Positions 1 to 10,936 of a stretch of DNA of 61,741 bases are shown in pieces; position 1 is the stretch's first letter; each line of letters opens with the position of its first letter. The position numbers and the translations under genes were made by a program. The stretch is from the NCBI RefSeq assembly GCF_000417875.1, contig NW_006920890.1, positions 1-61,741 on the forward strand. Reading direction: 5' to 3'. Under the pieces are notes generated by a model, which worked only from the letters and a program-made list of their open reading frames with translations, was not told where the DNA came from and did no database searches. The DNA is from Pseudozyma flocculosa PF-1. Lineage: Eukaryota; Basidiomycota; Ustilaginomycetes; Ustilaginales; Ustilaginaceae.

Positions 1-125
1 TTCCAAGACCCCGAGGGCATAACAGCACCTTCATCACCAGATGATGGTCACCAGCACAAGCTGCAGCAACCTGGCCTGCACCCCTACACACAACCAGGCT
101 TCAGCACAGCAAATGCAGCACATTC

Positions 126-896
126 ATGACAACACTCCACAGCCAACGCTACGCCGACAAGATATCCGAGGAGATCGCGCATGGAATGGTCCTTGCGCTG
201 ACTTTGGCCGCACGTCCTCTGTCGGCCCACGACTCGATTCTCAACGCTGGGCTGCTGCGACACCTCGAGCAAGGCATCGCTCTCGCCAGGGCAAGGGTCA
301 AATACCTTCAGCGCCAAAAGGCGGTCAGCCTCAAGAAGGAGGTGGTTTTGGCTGACCCGGTGTACTGGAAAAGCCTGCCGCCACTCCACAAGAGGCTCGA
401 GTTCTTCCAGGACAACACGGACAAGCTGCATGAAGCCCGGCGATGGCGCTCTGTGGTCATAATCACCCTTTGTCATGGGCCCACAGCGACAATAATGGAC
501 ATAGTGGCTCACCTGGAAGCCTCTGCCCAAATCATAGCTGTTGTCAAGGGCAGGTTCCTACAAGAGATTCTTGCTGCCATCAAACAACTGTACCAACTTG
601 AGGGTTGGCAATGGACTGTCACAGCCCTGGCTACTGCAGCAACAATCCACATTGCTGTGAATGGACAGAAGCCTGCTGGAGACATCCTTGACAGGCTTGC
701 TTATACATGTCAGGCAGGACCTGGGCAGTTGAGCCCCCAAAGCCTAGCTTGTAGGCCTGGATTCAAGGAGTTGGTGTCAAGAAAATGGAGGCTCCCACTG
801 TTGCAGACCATCAGGCTCAAGACCAAGAACTTGGGACTTCGAGTCTGCTTGGCCAAGTCTGATGTCCGGAGAGGAAATTGCCAACAATGTGAGTGA
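126..896 (+). CDS. hypothetical protein, possible mobile-element remnant
   Basis: An ATG-initiated 256-codon frame with no domain I can name confidently. The middle (roughly residues 80-125) has a phrase, PLHKRLEFFQDNTDKLHEA, with the look of fungal transposon or retroelement-associated ORFs; this is an impression, not a match. The DNA here is visibly less GC-rich than the rest of the window, with different codon use (many CTT, TTG, AAT, ACA codons) from the C/G-ending bias of the housekeeping genes. No splice-site-joined continuation was found, and the left part may be cut by the window edge. It could be a fragment of a transposon ORF, a recently acquired gene or a chance frame. Confidence 0.35.
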   Translation: MTTLHSQRYADKISEEIAHGMVLALTLAARPLSAHDSILNAGLLRHLEQGIALARARVKYLQRQKAVSLKKEVVLADPVYWKSLPPLHKRLEFFQDNTDKLHEARRWRSVVIITLCHGPTATIMDIVAHLEASAQIIAVVKGRFLQEILAAIKQLYQLEGWQWTVTALATAATIHIAVNGQKPAGDILDRLAYTCQAGPGQLSPQSLACRPGFKELVSRKWRLPLLQTIRLKTKNLGLRVCLAKSDVRRGNCQQCE

Positions 897-1321
897 TGAA
901 GCCCAGTTGCGACTGCCCACAATCTGGCAGATGGGCGGCGGAGTCTGCTGCTAGCTACGAGTCTGTGGGGAGCTCCTTCTCCACTTGCGAGCTATGGCGG
1001 CAGCAGAAGCAGGCGGCACGCAAGGCGAGGCGAGCAGGCAGAGCGGCAGCTGGGGCAGACTACATGGTGACAAGGGCTTGGGTGTCCGCGACAGTCAAAG
1101 ACCACCTCCTTTTGACGCTAGCTATGATCGTGTAGCCCGGAATGTCGCTGCTGAGGTTGGCAGCTGCTGTACAGAAAACGTGACTTTCCCGGTAATCGCA
1201 GTCACCTGCTTGCCAAAGTTCCTGCTCCTCTTTGACCGGTCGTTGCCATCCCAAAACCAGCTTGTTGCCACGCTGGCGGCGCAAGGGTCTCGGACAGGGC
1301 TAGTGATCACGGCAGGCTACG
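897..1321. other. intergenic, no feature seen
   Basis: Between the left-edge ORF and the stop codon of the chromate transporter. Short overlapping frames on both strands have no recognisable content. No repeat or RNA gene is apparent. Confidence 0.5.
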
Positions 1322-3349
1322 CTAGGAGCTGGTGACGCCGTACCAGGCAAGTCCAGCGCATCCACCGAGGAGGATGGCAAACGCGGGGGCGAGGTTGAAC
1401 CATTCGACCGCGGTGAAGCTCCAGGCCAGGATCACGCCCCACCATGGGTCGGAGGTGAGCGGCCCGGCTGTCGAGGTCGCGGGTGCCTCGCCCGTCGCTG
1501 GCGTGTAAATGTACCCGACTGCAAGTAGACGGGACGAGGGGCAAGCGAGGTTTTGGCGTAGACGGGTGAGACGAGCGCACAGAGAGTGGCGGTCCGCCCC
1601 ACGTTGAGCACTCACCGAGGAACAGCTGCCACACCGCGGTGAAGACGAGGCCGGCGGCAGCCGCGTTCAGTCCCCTGAGAACGGATTTGGCCGGAGCAAA
1701 CTTGCGCCAGCGGTTGTAGAGCGGCAGCAGCGCGAGCTTGGCGAGGATGCCGGGTGCAAAGATGCCAAACCAGCCAAGAAAGGCGCCCAGAACCGGGTTC
1801 GTCGGATTGCTGAGGATGCCCAGGTAGACGGCAAAGTTGAAGTTGGGTCCGGGCATCGCCTGGAGCACCGCGAAGCCGAGAAGAAAGTCGCGCGGTTCAA
1901 TCTGTCGACGAAAGCGTCATTGGGCGGTGGGACGACAGGCGTCAGTATGAGAGGGTGAGGAAGGGTTTGCGGTCGATCCTCGCACCTACCCAGCCTTCAA
2001 AGCCGGACATCCCGTCGAAGTGCGATAGCGCTAGCGTAAGTACGGGCACTTGGACGGACGTTGGGTACGGAAGACGGCGTGCTCACCATAGTCGACGGTG
2101 TAGCCGCGAAGCAATGGGATCACCACGGGTCCCCCTCCAAAGATTGTCACGCCGGCAATGACCATGTTGGTGAGGAAATCAAGCAGTCGTGGCGGATCCC
2201 TGAGCAGCGCGCGCACTACGACGAGGACGACGACGAGCAGCACGAAGAGAAGACCTGACAAGACCGCAGCTTTGGCACCGGGAACCTGGAGCTGCGCCTG
2301 ACGCTGCGTGTCTGGCACGACCTCGACCGGTCCGGCGGGGCCGCTGATGCTGCTGGAAGCAGCCGAACGCTCTGTATGGGCGGCCCTGCTGCGGAGGCCG
2401 ATGGATGCGCTGGACGACGTTGGCGCGAGCTTCTTGTCCGCCCCGTTATCGTCCGAGGGGCCGTTTCGGTCCGCTGCCTGGTCGGCTGCGCTGCCAGGCG
2501 CCTGATCGCTGGGGAGCGCCTCGAGCTCGATGTCATCAGTGGTGTTGGACCCGTCCGGGTCCTGTCGGACATCGTTCTGCCTGCGAGCGGACGAGCGCCG
2601 GGACGAGGCCGCGACGACAGTGGTCCAGATCTTTGCGCGATAGTCGAACACGAGGGTCAAGAGGCCGCCGCAGACGACCAGGGTGGGGTACATCCATGGC
2701 GCGTGGTAGCAGATGCCAAACGAGGCCGAGCCCAGGACGATGATGCGGGTCAAGCGATCGGTAATGGCGCCCCTTGCGAGCTGCATGGCGGCGAGCGCGA
2801 TGAGGCCGACGGCGGCCGAGTTGAGGCCTGTAAAAAGGGCCAGGACGATGGCGGGGAGCTCGTCGGGGAAGGCCTTGACCGCGGCGCCGATGGCAGCCAT
2901 GGCGGCCGCCCCCGGCAGTGACCAGATGAGGAAGGCGAGCAGGCCGGCCAAGGTGCCATGCTTGGCCACGGCAATGGAAAAGGCGAGCTGGGTCGAGCCC
3001 GGACCGGGAAGGGCGTTTCCGAGGGCGAAGAGGTCGGCAAACGTGGTGGCATCGAGCCACTGCAGCCTGTCGACGAAGCGCTTCCGCAGAATGACGACGT
3101 GCACTCCCGGACCGCCGAACTGTCGTCGGGCAGCGGATTGCCATCGTCCGGTGAGGAAGGGGAGGAGCGTGGAGGATACGAGCGACGTCGGCGCCAGGGT
3201 CAGGCCGGATAAGGGACGGCAAGCACGGTCAAAGGCAATGAGGGAGCGAGCGGGTCAAGGAACGGTGTCCTTACCGAGGTAAAGCCAAGGTCCCAAAAGT
3301 GGCGGACCACCTCGATCAAGGGGTTGGGGGGCCTCGCCGAGGTCGACAT
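1322..3349 (-). CDS. chromate ion transporter (CHR family, two-domain)
   Basis: Predicted plasma-membrane CHR-superfamily transporter, linked in other fungi to chromate efflux or sulfate-related anion transport. Five exons join in phase: complement(1322..1518, 1616..1901, 1990..2030, 2087..3119, 3275..3349), giving 543 aa. The N-terminal half carries the family hallmarks GFTSFGGPGVHV, with the intron between S and F, and ALPGPGSTQLAF. The second half carries the paired hallmark QAMPGPNFNFAVYLG, so this is the tandem-duplicated long form. About 10-12 hydrophobic segments are separated by a roughly 150-residue Ser/Asp-rich linker in the middle (about residues 170-300). Exon 3 is only 41 nt; it is inferred because it restores phase and bridges VDY to EGWIEPRDF. 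A TATA-like motif lies 125 nt upstream. Divergent from the NPC1 gene. Confidence 0.88.
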
Positions 3350-3473
3350 CGTCTCGTTGTTGGGCGGCGCCGGGCGCGCTGGGCGATCTGGTGGTGGTGC
3401 AGGCGGTGGCTGGCGGCAGAGGTCGAAGGCAGGAGGTTATGACGGCTTGGCTATTGTGGGAGCGAGGGAGGCC

Positions 3474-3480
3474 CTTTATA
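3474..3480 (-). promoter_or_regulatory. TATA-like box of chromate transporter
   Basis: Minus-strand TATAAAG lies 125 nt upstream of the proposed ATG at 3349. Motif and distance suit a core promoter element, but it is a single short motif with no further support. Confidence 0.35.
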
Positions 3481-3558
3481 CGATCATGGCTGGCCAGAGT
3501 GATCCTTGATTGCATCGCGACGGTCGGGGTCGAAGGGGTCCGGCCCGTCGGCGAAGGC

Positions 3559-3562
3559 CAAG

Positions 3563-3597
<35 letters not shown>

Positions 3598-3634
3598 CAT
3601 CCGAGCAAGCAAGCACAAGCAAGCAAGCAAGCAG
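3559..3634 (+). repeat. AAGC tetranucleotide microsatellite (imperfect)
   Basis: Imperfect runs of AAGC/AGCA units broken by AC and TCCG interruptions, in the divergent promoter interval between the chromate transporter and NPC1 genes. It opens spurious Lys/Gln-rich and Leu/Cys-rich frames on the two strands. The rest of 3350-4176 shows no gene. Confidence 0.85.
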
Positions 3635-4176
3635 CCAGGTTGGGTTCGGCTCTGATAAAGGTGGCCGCGGCCCTTTTTGCGTGCTCTTGTAGCCGGCCTC
3701 TTTGGTGCCAAGCCCACACCGTCCCGTTGGCCCACCAAGCACGTGCGAGGGCCTGCAGATCGTTGGATTTGAACAAAGATGCGAGGCTGCATGCCCCGCA
3801 CAGAGCAGTCGCGCTGGCCTAATATCCGAAATCCGAAGGTCGATCAAGGCGGGGCGGGTGCGTGGTCCGTGACCTCGGTGCAGCCTAGGCCGCTGGCCTG
3901 CCAAGATCCTCCACACAGCGACGGCCGGGCTGACGAGGCCCAGACCCTGGGGAGCCAGGGGCAGGCCAGGCCAGGCCAAAGCCCCTAGCAGACCAGACCT
4001 GCGCCACTTGCCACCACCACCGCCATCATCACCATCAAGGCACTTTCTACCGACCTCTGACCCCAAAACATCCCATCCCTCTGTTCCTTACGGCCGCTCG
4101 CCTCCATCCTCGCGCCGACGGTGCCTTGCACTTCTGCCGCCAAACCACTGTGCCAGTCACCGGCTCGAGGGCGAGC

Positions 4177-7100
4177 ATGACGGCCATGTCTGCTGACGCT
4201 GCCTCGAAGCAGCGTGCGCCCGGGCGGTGCCATATGCATGGTTCGTGCGGTAAGAAGAACGTCTTCAGCCCCAGTCTGCCCTGCTCGGTCCCCGGCATCG
4301 CTGCCCAAGATCCCCAAGATCCGCAGGATCGCACTGCGCTCGTGGATGTGTGCGGCGCCGACTTCGCGACCGGGCCCGTCTGCTGTACTGCCGACCAGGT
4401 AGAGAGTCTGGGGGCCAACCTGCAACAGGCAGAGGCCCTCATCTCGTCCTGCCCCGCCTGCCGCAACAACTTCCGAAGGCTGTTTTGCACCTTTACCTGC
4501 TCGCCCAACCAGTCTCAGTTCCTCGACGTCTCTGCCACGCAAAACGTCACTGGCGACGACGGCAAGCCCTCCATCGCCGTCAAGAGCGTAGAGTACTACA
4601 TCGACCAGGCCTGGAAGGACGCCTTCTTCGACAGCTGCAAGGACGTCAAGTTTGGCGCCAGCAACGGCTTCGCCATGGACCTCATTGGCGGAGGCGCCCG
4701 CGATGCCGACGCCTTCCTCAAGTTCCTGGGCGACGAAAGGCCTTTGGTCGGCAGTCCGTTCCAGATCAACTTTCCTCGCGCAATCAGCAGCGCACTCGCA
4801 GACGCTGGCGCCGATCCTCACCCGGTCGACTCTCTCCGGAACTCGACCCTCCCGCCGCCGTTGCCGTTCAACGAAACCCCACGCCACTGCAGCGACACAG
4901 ACCTCCTGTCTCGCTGTGCGTGCGTCGACTGCCCGTCCACCTGCGCCGCCCTACCGCCTGCGCCTCTTCCACCGACCGGCGGCCCGACATGCGAGCTCGC
5001 GGGCATCTCGTGCTTCGCCTTTGCCGTCTCGCTCGCCTATCTCGTGTTGGCCGTGGCTTTCTTTGTTGGCTATGGCACTGCCACCAGGATGCGGCGGGGG
5101 AGGAGGGGCCCTCAACCGAGGCAGCGGAGCAGTGGATTCAGCGTCTTCAGCGACGCCGGCGACTTTGAACGGGTCCGGCTCACGTCAGAGGACACTCACG
5201 ACCAGGGCATGGGCAGCGTCCGCCTTTCTGGCGAAGCCGCGGCCGCTTCCAACGGGTCCAGTGTCCGCAGCCGCGACCTGATCGGCGCCCGAGGCCTGGG
5301 CCACTATGGCGAGCAGACGTCGAGTTCAAGCTCGGCTCCCGATGGCTTTGGTCGTGGCATCGGCACGGGCATCGGCCTTGGCACCAGCGACGCCCTCTCC
5401 GCCTTGGAAGTGTCTCAGCCGCGCAAGTATGTCCTCAACAATCTGCTCTCGCGCTGCTTCTATCGCCTCGGGCTGTTCTGCGCAAAGAGGCCTTATCTCA
5501 CCTTTATGCTCGCCGCAATCTTCGTCGGCGTCTCTAACATCGGCTGGAACAAGTTCGAGGTCGAGACGGATCCAGTCGGCCTCTGGGTTGCGCCCGACTC
5601 CAAGAGCAAACTTCAGAAGGAATACTTCGACGCCGAGTTCGGCCCCTTTTACCGACCGCAGCAGGCCTTTGTCATGGACTCCTCTACTCGTCAACATCTT
5701 GATCAGCTAGCGGGAGATCCGAGCCAGCCCCTGCTCTCCTCGCTGCCCCCTGCCTTGTCCTGGGACCGCCTCAACTGGATCAAGGACCTCGAGGCCGACG
5801 TCCGCCAGCTCAGTTCGGTCCCCAACGGCTATACGCTCGACGACGTCTGCTTCTCTCCTGCTGGCAAGGGTACGCCTTGCGTGGTCCAGAGTCTGATGGG
5901 CTACTTCCAAGACGACCTGGACGGCTTCGGCCTGACTCCCGACAACTGGCAGTCGACCCTGGACCAGTGCGCCGCTTCTCCCGCCGAGTGCCTGCCCGTC
6001 TTTGGGCAGCCCTTGAAGCAGAACATCGTCCTCGGTGGGATACCAGAGGTGGTCCGTGAGCCGCAACACGACGGTTCCGACAAAGGTGGCGTCGTTCTGG
6101 ACCGACCCGGGCGCGCCAGCGACGCTCGGGCGGCGGTCGTCACCTGGGTCCTCGACAATAGCCTCAACCAGACCGAACTGCGCAAGGCCGAAGAGTGGGA
6201 AGACGCCTTACTGACCTTGCTCCTCCAAGTGTCCGGAGCACAGAAGGTATCGGCCGGCCCGGGGGGTCCTGCCACGGAGCACGACCTGTCGCGCAGACGT
6301 CGCGAACTCGGCCTCGAGCTCTCCTTCAGCACCGGCGTCAGCCTGGAAAACGAGATCGGAAGCAGCAGCAACACAGACGTCGGCATCGTTGTCCTCTCGT
6401 ATCTCTTGATGTTCCTCTACGCAGCCTTGACGCTGGGCGGTGGCGGACCTCGCAACGTCGAGCATGGCACCCGGCCAGACCAAGCCGCAACGGGCCTCGA
6501 GGATACGGCGGCCGCTTCCTCCTCGACTTGGTCATCCGACTTTGTCCTGTACTTGAGGGGTCGCAGGAGAGCCGCTGCAGCTCCGCCGCTCTTCCCGAGG
6601 CCGGCGCCCGGTGCGAGGCCGGCTTCAGGGCTTCTGGCGATCGTTGGGAGCTTCTGCACGCGCTCAAAATTCACCCTCGGGCTCTTTGGCATCGCCATGG
6701 TGCTCGTCTCGGTGTCCTGCGCGGTCGGCATTTTCAGCGCCTTCAACGTCAAGGTCACCCTGATCATTGCCGAGGTGATCCCCTTCATGCTGCTGGCTGT
6801 CGGGGTCGACAACATCTTTTTGCTCTGCAACGAGATGGACAAGCAGGACGTCTGCACAGCTCGCGAGGGCCCTTTCGGAACCGGCAGCTTGCCGCGCTCC
6901 CTCGGAGGCGCCGCAGGGATGTTGCCCAGTAACGCCGGGGCCAGCGACGAACGCGACGAGATACACCTCATCGACGGCGGCGACCAGGTGGGCTATGGGG
7001 GCCCTGGGCACTCCCTTGCCGACGACGGTGTCCGACTCCCATCGCACGAGCGGGCAGCCCGCGCGCTCTCGCGCATGGGTCCCTCGATTCTCCTCAGCGC

Positions 7101-9117
7101 ATCTACGCAGATTGTCGCGTTCCTGCTGGGTGCCATGGTGCCCATGCCGGCGGTGCGTAACTTTGCTCTGTACGCCGCCGGCAGCATGCTGATCGTCGCG
7201 ACGATGCACTGCACCGTCTTCGTTGCCGCCATGGCGCTCGACGCGGATCGGACCGAGAGCGGTAGGATCGACTGTCTTCCGTGCGTCAAGGTTCGACAAG
7301 CAGTCTCATTGCCGGAAGGCAGGTCTGTCGGCGATGCCTCGGGCTCGACCGTGAGTCCTTCGGACCCCGGCCCTCTTTCCCGCTTCATCAAGTTCTCCTT
7401 CGCCCCCGCGCTGTTGCGTCCGACGGTCAAGCGGGCGGTCATCGCGGCGTTTGTCGGCGTCACGGTGCTGGGTGCGATCGGCGTCCGGCGGATCGAAATG
7501 GGCCTGGACCAGAGACTCGCCCTCCCCTCTCAGTCGTACCTCAGGGCCTACTTCGACGCTGTTGATGGCCTGCTGGACGTCGGTCCTCCGGTCTACTTTG
7601 TCGCAGCAGGTGTCGATCCGACCGAGCGCAAGGGCCAGCGGGCGCTCTGCGGCCGATTCACCACCTGCAACGACCTTTCGCTCGCCAATTGGCTCGAGGG
7701 CGAAAGGAGGCGGCCGGAAGCCTCGTTCCTCGCCGAACCGGCAAGCAGCTGGATCGACGATTTCCTGCAGTGGCTCAACCCAGTGTTGGAGGGCTGCTGC
7801 CGCGTTCGGAAACGGGACCCGACCACCTTTTGCGGGCCTACCGAGAGCGAATACGCCTGCCAACCCTGCTTCCAGGACCGCCAGCCGCCATGGAACATCA
7901 CCATGGACGGCCTGCCAGAGGACGGCGAGTTCCTCAGGTACCTGCAGCAATGGCTGCACAGTCCGACCAACGAGGACTGCCCCCTGGGTGGACAGGCAGC
8001 CTACTCGTCGGCGCTCAGCCTCAGGTCGGATGCCGAGCAGCGCGTCACCGGCGTCGAAGCCTCCCACTTTCGCACCTACTTCCGGCCTTTGCGCTCGCAG
8101 GCCGACTTTATCCACGCCCTCGAGGCTGCCGAGCGCATCTCTGAAGAGGTTTCCGCCCGGACCGGCGCACGGGTGTTCCCCTACAGCCTCTTTTTCGTCT
8201 TTTTCGAGCAGTACACCTACCTCGCCTCGATGGCGACGCGGATCCTGGGCGCCGCTGCCGTCGCCATCTTCGCGATCACCACGCTGCTGCTGGGGAGCTG
8301 GCGCACCGGTCTGCTCGTCACCGTCTGCGTCGCCAACGCCGTCTTTGGCGTGGCCGGCATGATGGGCTACTGGGGCATCCAGTTCAACGCGCTGACGCTC
8401 GTCAACTTGAGCGTCTGCTCCGCCATTGGCGTCGAGTTCTGCGCCCACATCGCGCGCGCCTTTATGCGGGCGCCCGGTTCGCTGCCGCGTTCGCACCCCA
8501 TGTCCCAGAAGGAGAGGGACGAGCGGGCCTGGGCCGCTTTGGCCGACGTTGGAGACTCGGTGAGTGTCGCGAGTCATCCATGCGGGGCAGTAGTGCCGTG
8601 CGACGACCCGGCGCAACGCTTTTACGACCGCGACTGCGACCGCGACCGAAGCTGACCCTGGCTCGTCACCCACGTCCCCTCCACGTCCGATGCCGATCAG
8701 GTGGTCAGCGGCATCTTTTCGACCAAGCTGCTGGGTGTCGGCGTGCTCATTTTCACCAAGTCGGACCTGTGAGTGCGGTCCCTTGTCGCTACGCTACGCA
8801 GGCGGGGCCTCGTCACCGCTGACGCGATAAGAAAGCCTTCTTCGTCCGCCGTCTCCCCCCTGTGCCTGGTCCCTGCTTCCAGGCTCAAGCTCTACTACGC
8901 GCGTACGTGGCTGAGCCTCATCGTGCTGGGTTTCTTGCACGGCCTGGTGCTGTTGCCGGTGTTGCTGAGCCTGTTCGGCGGCAGGGGCTGGAGCAACGGC
9001 GAAGACGAGAACGACGTCAAGCGCCGCCTCCTCCGAGCCGGCGACGAGTATCGCCCTCTGTTGGGCGGCGAAGAGGACGAGGCGAGCTCTGACGCGGACG
9101 ACCATGGTGGCCGATAG
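4177..9117 (+). CDS. NCR1: NPC1/NCR1-type intracellular sterol transporter
   Basis: Niemann-Pick C1 family protein, expected in the vacuolar/lysosomal membrane, where it moves sterols. Exons join(4177..8559, 8701..8768, 8883..9117), both junctions in phase, 1561 aa. Cys-rich lumenal N-terminal NPC1 domain at about residues 15-265 (GRCHMHGSCG, CPACRNNFRRLFCTFTCSP), then a TM segment near 276-305. The sterol-sensing/Patched-like membrane block is at about 828-1025 (FMLLAVGVDNIFLL, GPSILLSASTQIVAF). A second Cys-rich lumenal loop and the C-terminal RND-like TM block follow (LTLVNLSVCSAIGVEFCAH; LIVLGFLHGLVLLPVLLSL). The tail ends in an acidic cytosolic stretch. Start choice: the first in-frame ATG before the Cys-rich domain gives no signal peptide, so a short upstream exon may be missing. 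The frame is open upstream from 4126 without an ATG. Confidence 0.93.
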
Positions 9118-9274
9118 CGACTCTGCCGCAGAGAAAGTCCCCCTTCCCTCCTGGGCGCCGTCTCTCGTCCGTCCCCGCACTTGCTATTGCGCTGTCTGGT
9201 TGGCCAGGATCTTTCGCCTTTCTCCCTCGAGCTAGACAGATGAGGCGAGGGCAGTCGATGGTCCGAGTTTCGCA

Positions 9275-10340
9275 TCAGCAAACGGTGTTGGGCATCTCGA
9301 CCGCATCGCCGGCAGTCTGACCAGGCCTCGATCGACCGACCGTACTCACCACCTTGACGACACGATTCCAGCTGTTGGCCTTCGCTTGCGCGCCATTGGG
9401 TATGGGCCCGACGTTGGTGCCGTCGACGAAAGAACGCAGCTGTTGGTGATCCAGGTTCGGCACGTTGGTCGACGCGGGATCGTAGCCGGGACCAGACTGG
9501 TTGCAGGTAGGATGGCAAGACGACGGCGCGCGCGGTGAGCATGCTAGCAAAAGAGGCCTGCTGCTCCACGAGGACCGAACGAGGGCCGTTTGATGCGACT
9601 TACGATGACGACCTCGTCCAGAACGATGATATGTGAGCCATGCCACCTGCATGGCAGCCTGTGGGGGTTGGGTGAGGGATGACAACAACGAAGAAGGCCA
9701 TCAGCAAGCCGCTAGGGTGCGCAAGAAGGCGGGCGCCGGGACGCCGCCGTGGCAGTCTGCAACGGCTGGCTCACGTCTTGCTGAGGGCATCAAATACGAG
9801 CTGGCCGATCTCTGAGACTTCCTTGCCGCCCAGCTTTGCTGCCTTTGTCAGGCTCTGCTTGACGGCGTGCGCCTCCCTGGCCTGGGCCACGGCCAGAGAC
9901 ACGGGATGCGTGGGCGTCAGGCCTTGGGTTGGATCTGGCCGAGGCGCTGCATCGGACTGTGTGCTGGAGCTGTTGGGCTGCTGCTGCTGCTGCTGCTGCT
10001 GCGGTGACGGGATGAATTCGACCTTTTTGATCTCGGAGATTTTGACAATCTTGAAGCCAGTCGAGGCGGGGGCCGATGTGTTGGGCGAGGAGCGATTGCG
10101 AGTGGCGTGGAGGGCAGCGGCGGCGGCGGCGGGTGCCGATGCGAGCAGGGTGGGCAAGGGTTCCGGCGACGTTTCGAGGGCCACTGCGCCGAGGGAGGGA
10201 TCGTAGGCCCAAAGTTTGCCGGTGAGCTGGCGCGCGGGCCGGGAGCCAGCGGGAGGAGAAGAGGAGCTGGGTGCCGCCGCGGGTGGGGAGAGGGTCAAGC
10301 GTACATGGTGGCCGAGGAGCTTGTCGAGGCTGTTTGACAT
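9275..10340 (-). CDS. LSM12: LSM12-like protein
   Basis: LSM12 family, RNA-associated proteins with an N-terminal Lsm-like fold and a C-terminal anticodon-binding-like (AD) domain; roles with ataxin-2/Pbp1 and translation are known in the family. Exons complement(9275..9316, 9350..9496, 9604..9658, 9775..10340), 269 aa. The N-terminus (SLDKLLGHHVRLTL, GKLWAYDPSLGAVALE) reads as the Lsm part. The AD domain is spread over exons 1-3: EVSEIGQLVFDALSKT, then LPCRWHGSHIIVLDEVVI, then a segment ending AKANSWNRVVK. This order matches the family closely and resolves three otherwise unconnected frames. Contains polyQ (eight Gln, CAG-type repeat at about 9979-10002). The last junction is uncertain: reading through it is also open to the same stop. 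Convergent with NCR1 (158 nt gap). Confidence 0.85.
9979..10002 (-). repeat. CAG/CTG trinucleotide repeat encoding polyQ in LSM12
   Basis: About eight consecutive CAG codons on the coding (minus) strand, giving a Gln tract between the Lsm and AD parts of LSM12. It could vary in length between strains. Confidence 0.85.
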
Positions 10341-10936
10341 GGTGAAGGAGAGGGAGCGAGGTGCACGCAGCACAGACCCGGCGGTGGCTGGCCTGGACTG
10401 GAGGGCAACGAAAAGAGTGTCGAGGATCAAGGAGATGGAGCCAAGCGGCGGCAGGCGAGCGAGGCGACGAAAGTGCACGTGGGAGCGGCAGGGTGCAAGG
10501 ATGGGGCGAGCAGAAACGTAGCTGGTCGTTGTCGGGAGCGGGAGTACAAGGGGCTCTGCCAGGACCGAGTTGCAAGAGAGTAAGAGAGAGAGAGGGAGAG
10601 TGGTAGTGAGGTGGTGCGAAGGAAGCAGAGGGGCGTCGCTGGGTCGGGGACTGGACCTGGCTGGTGCGCCCTGGCGCGCAGCAAGTCTCGTCTGGGCTGG
10701 GCTGGAGGCTGGGCTAGCAAGGGGCTGGCTAGCAAGCAAGGCTGGCTGGGCTAGCCTGGCTAGCAAACAGGCCAAGCTCAACGGAACCGAAACGCTCCAC
10801 CCCCGGCCCACGACTACTGGCGCCTGACGTGCCTGCGCACCCAGCCTCGCTACCACCACTCTCCTTCGCCACCTCTCCGTCGGCTGGCCAACCAAACTCG
10901 AGAGCACACAACCGCACTCGCGCTCTGGCCAACAAC
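10341..10936. other. divergent promoter region LSM12/cactin
   Basis: Between the two ATGs. Contains a GA-rich stretch (about 10575-10605, reading CT-rich on the LSM12 strand) and a cluster of GCTAGC/CTAGCAAG/GGCTGG units at about 10690-10775. No gene or RNA is evident. Confidence 0.5.

Noticed and set aside
7306..8673. 455-codon minus-strand frame inside the NPC1 gene
   Set aside because: Antisense to conserved NPC1 coding sequence; composition is that of a GC-rich shadow.
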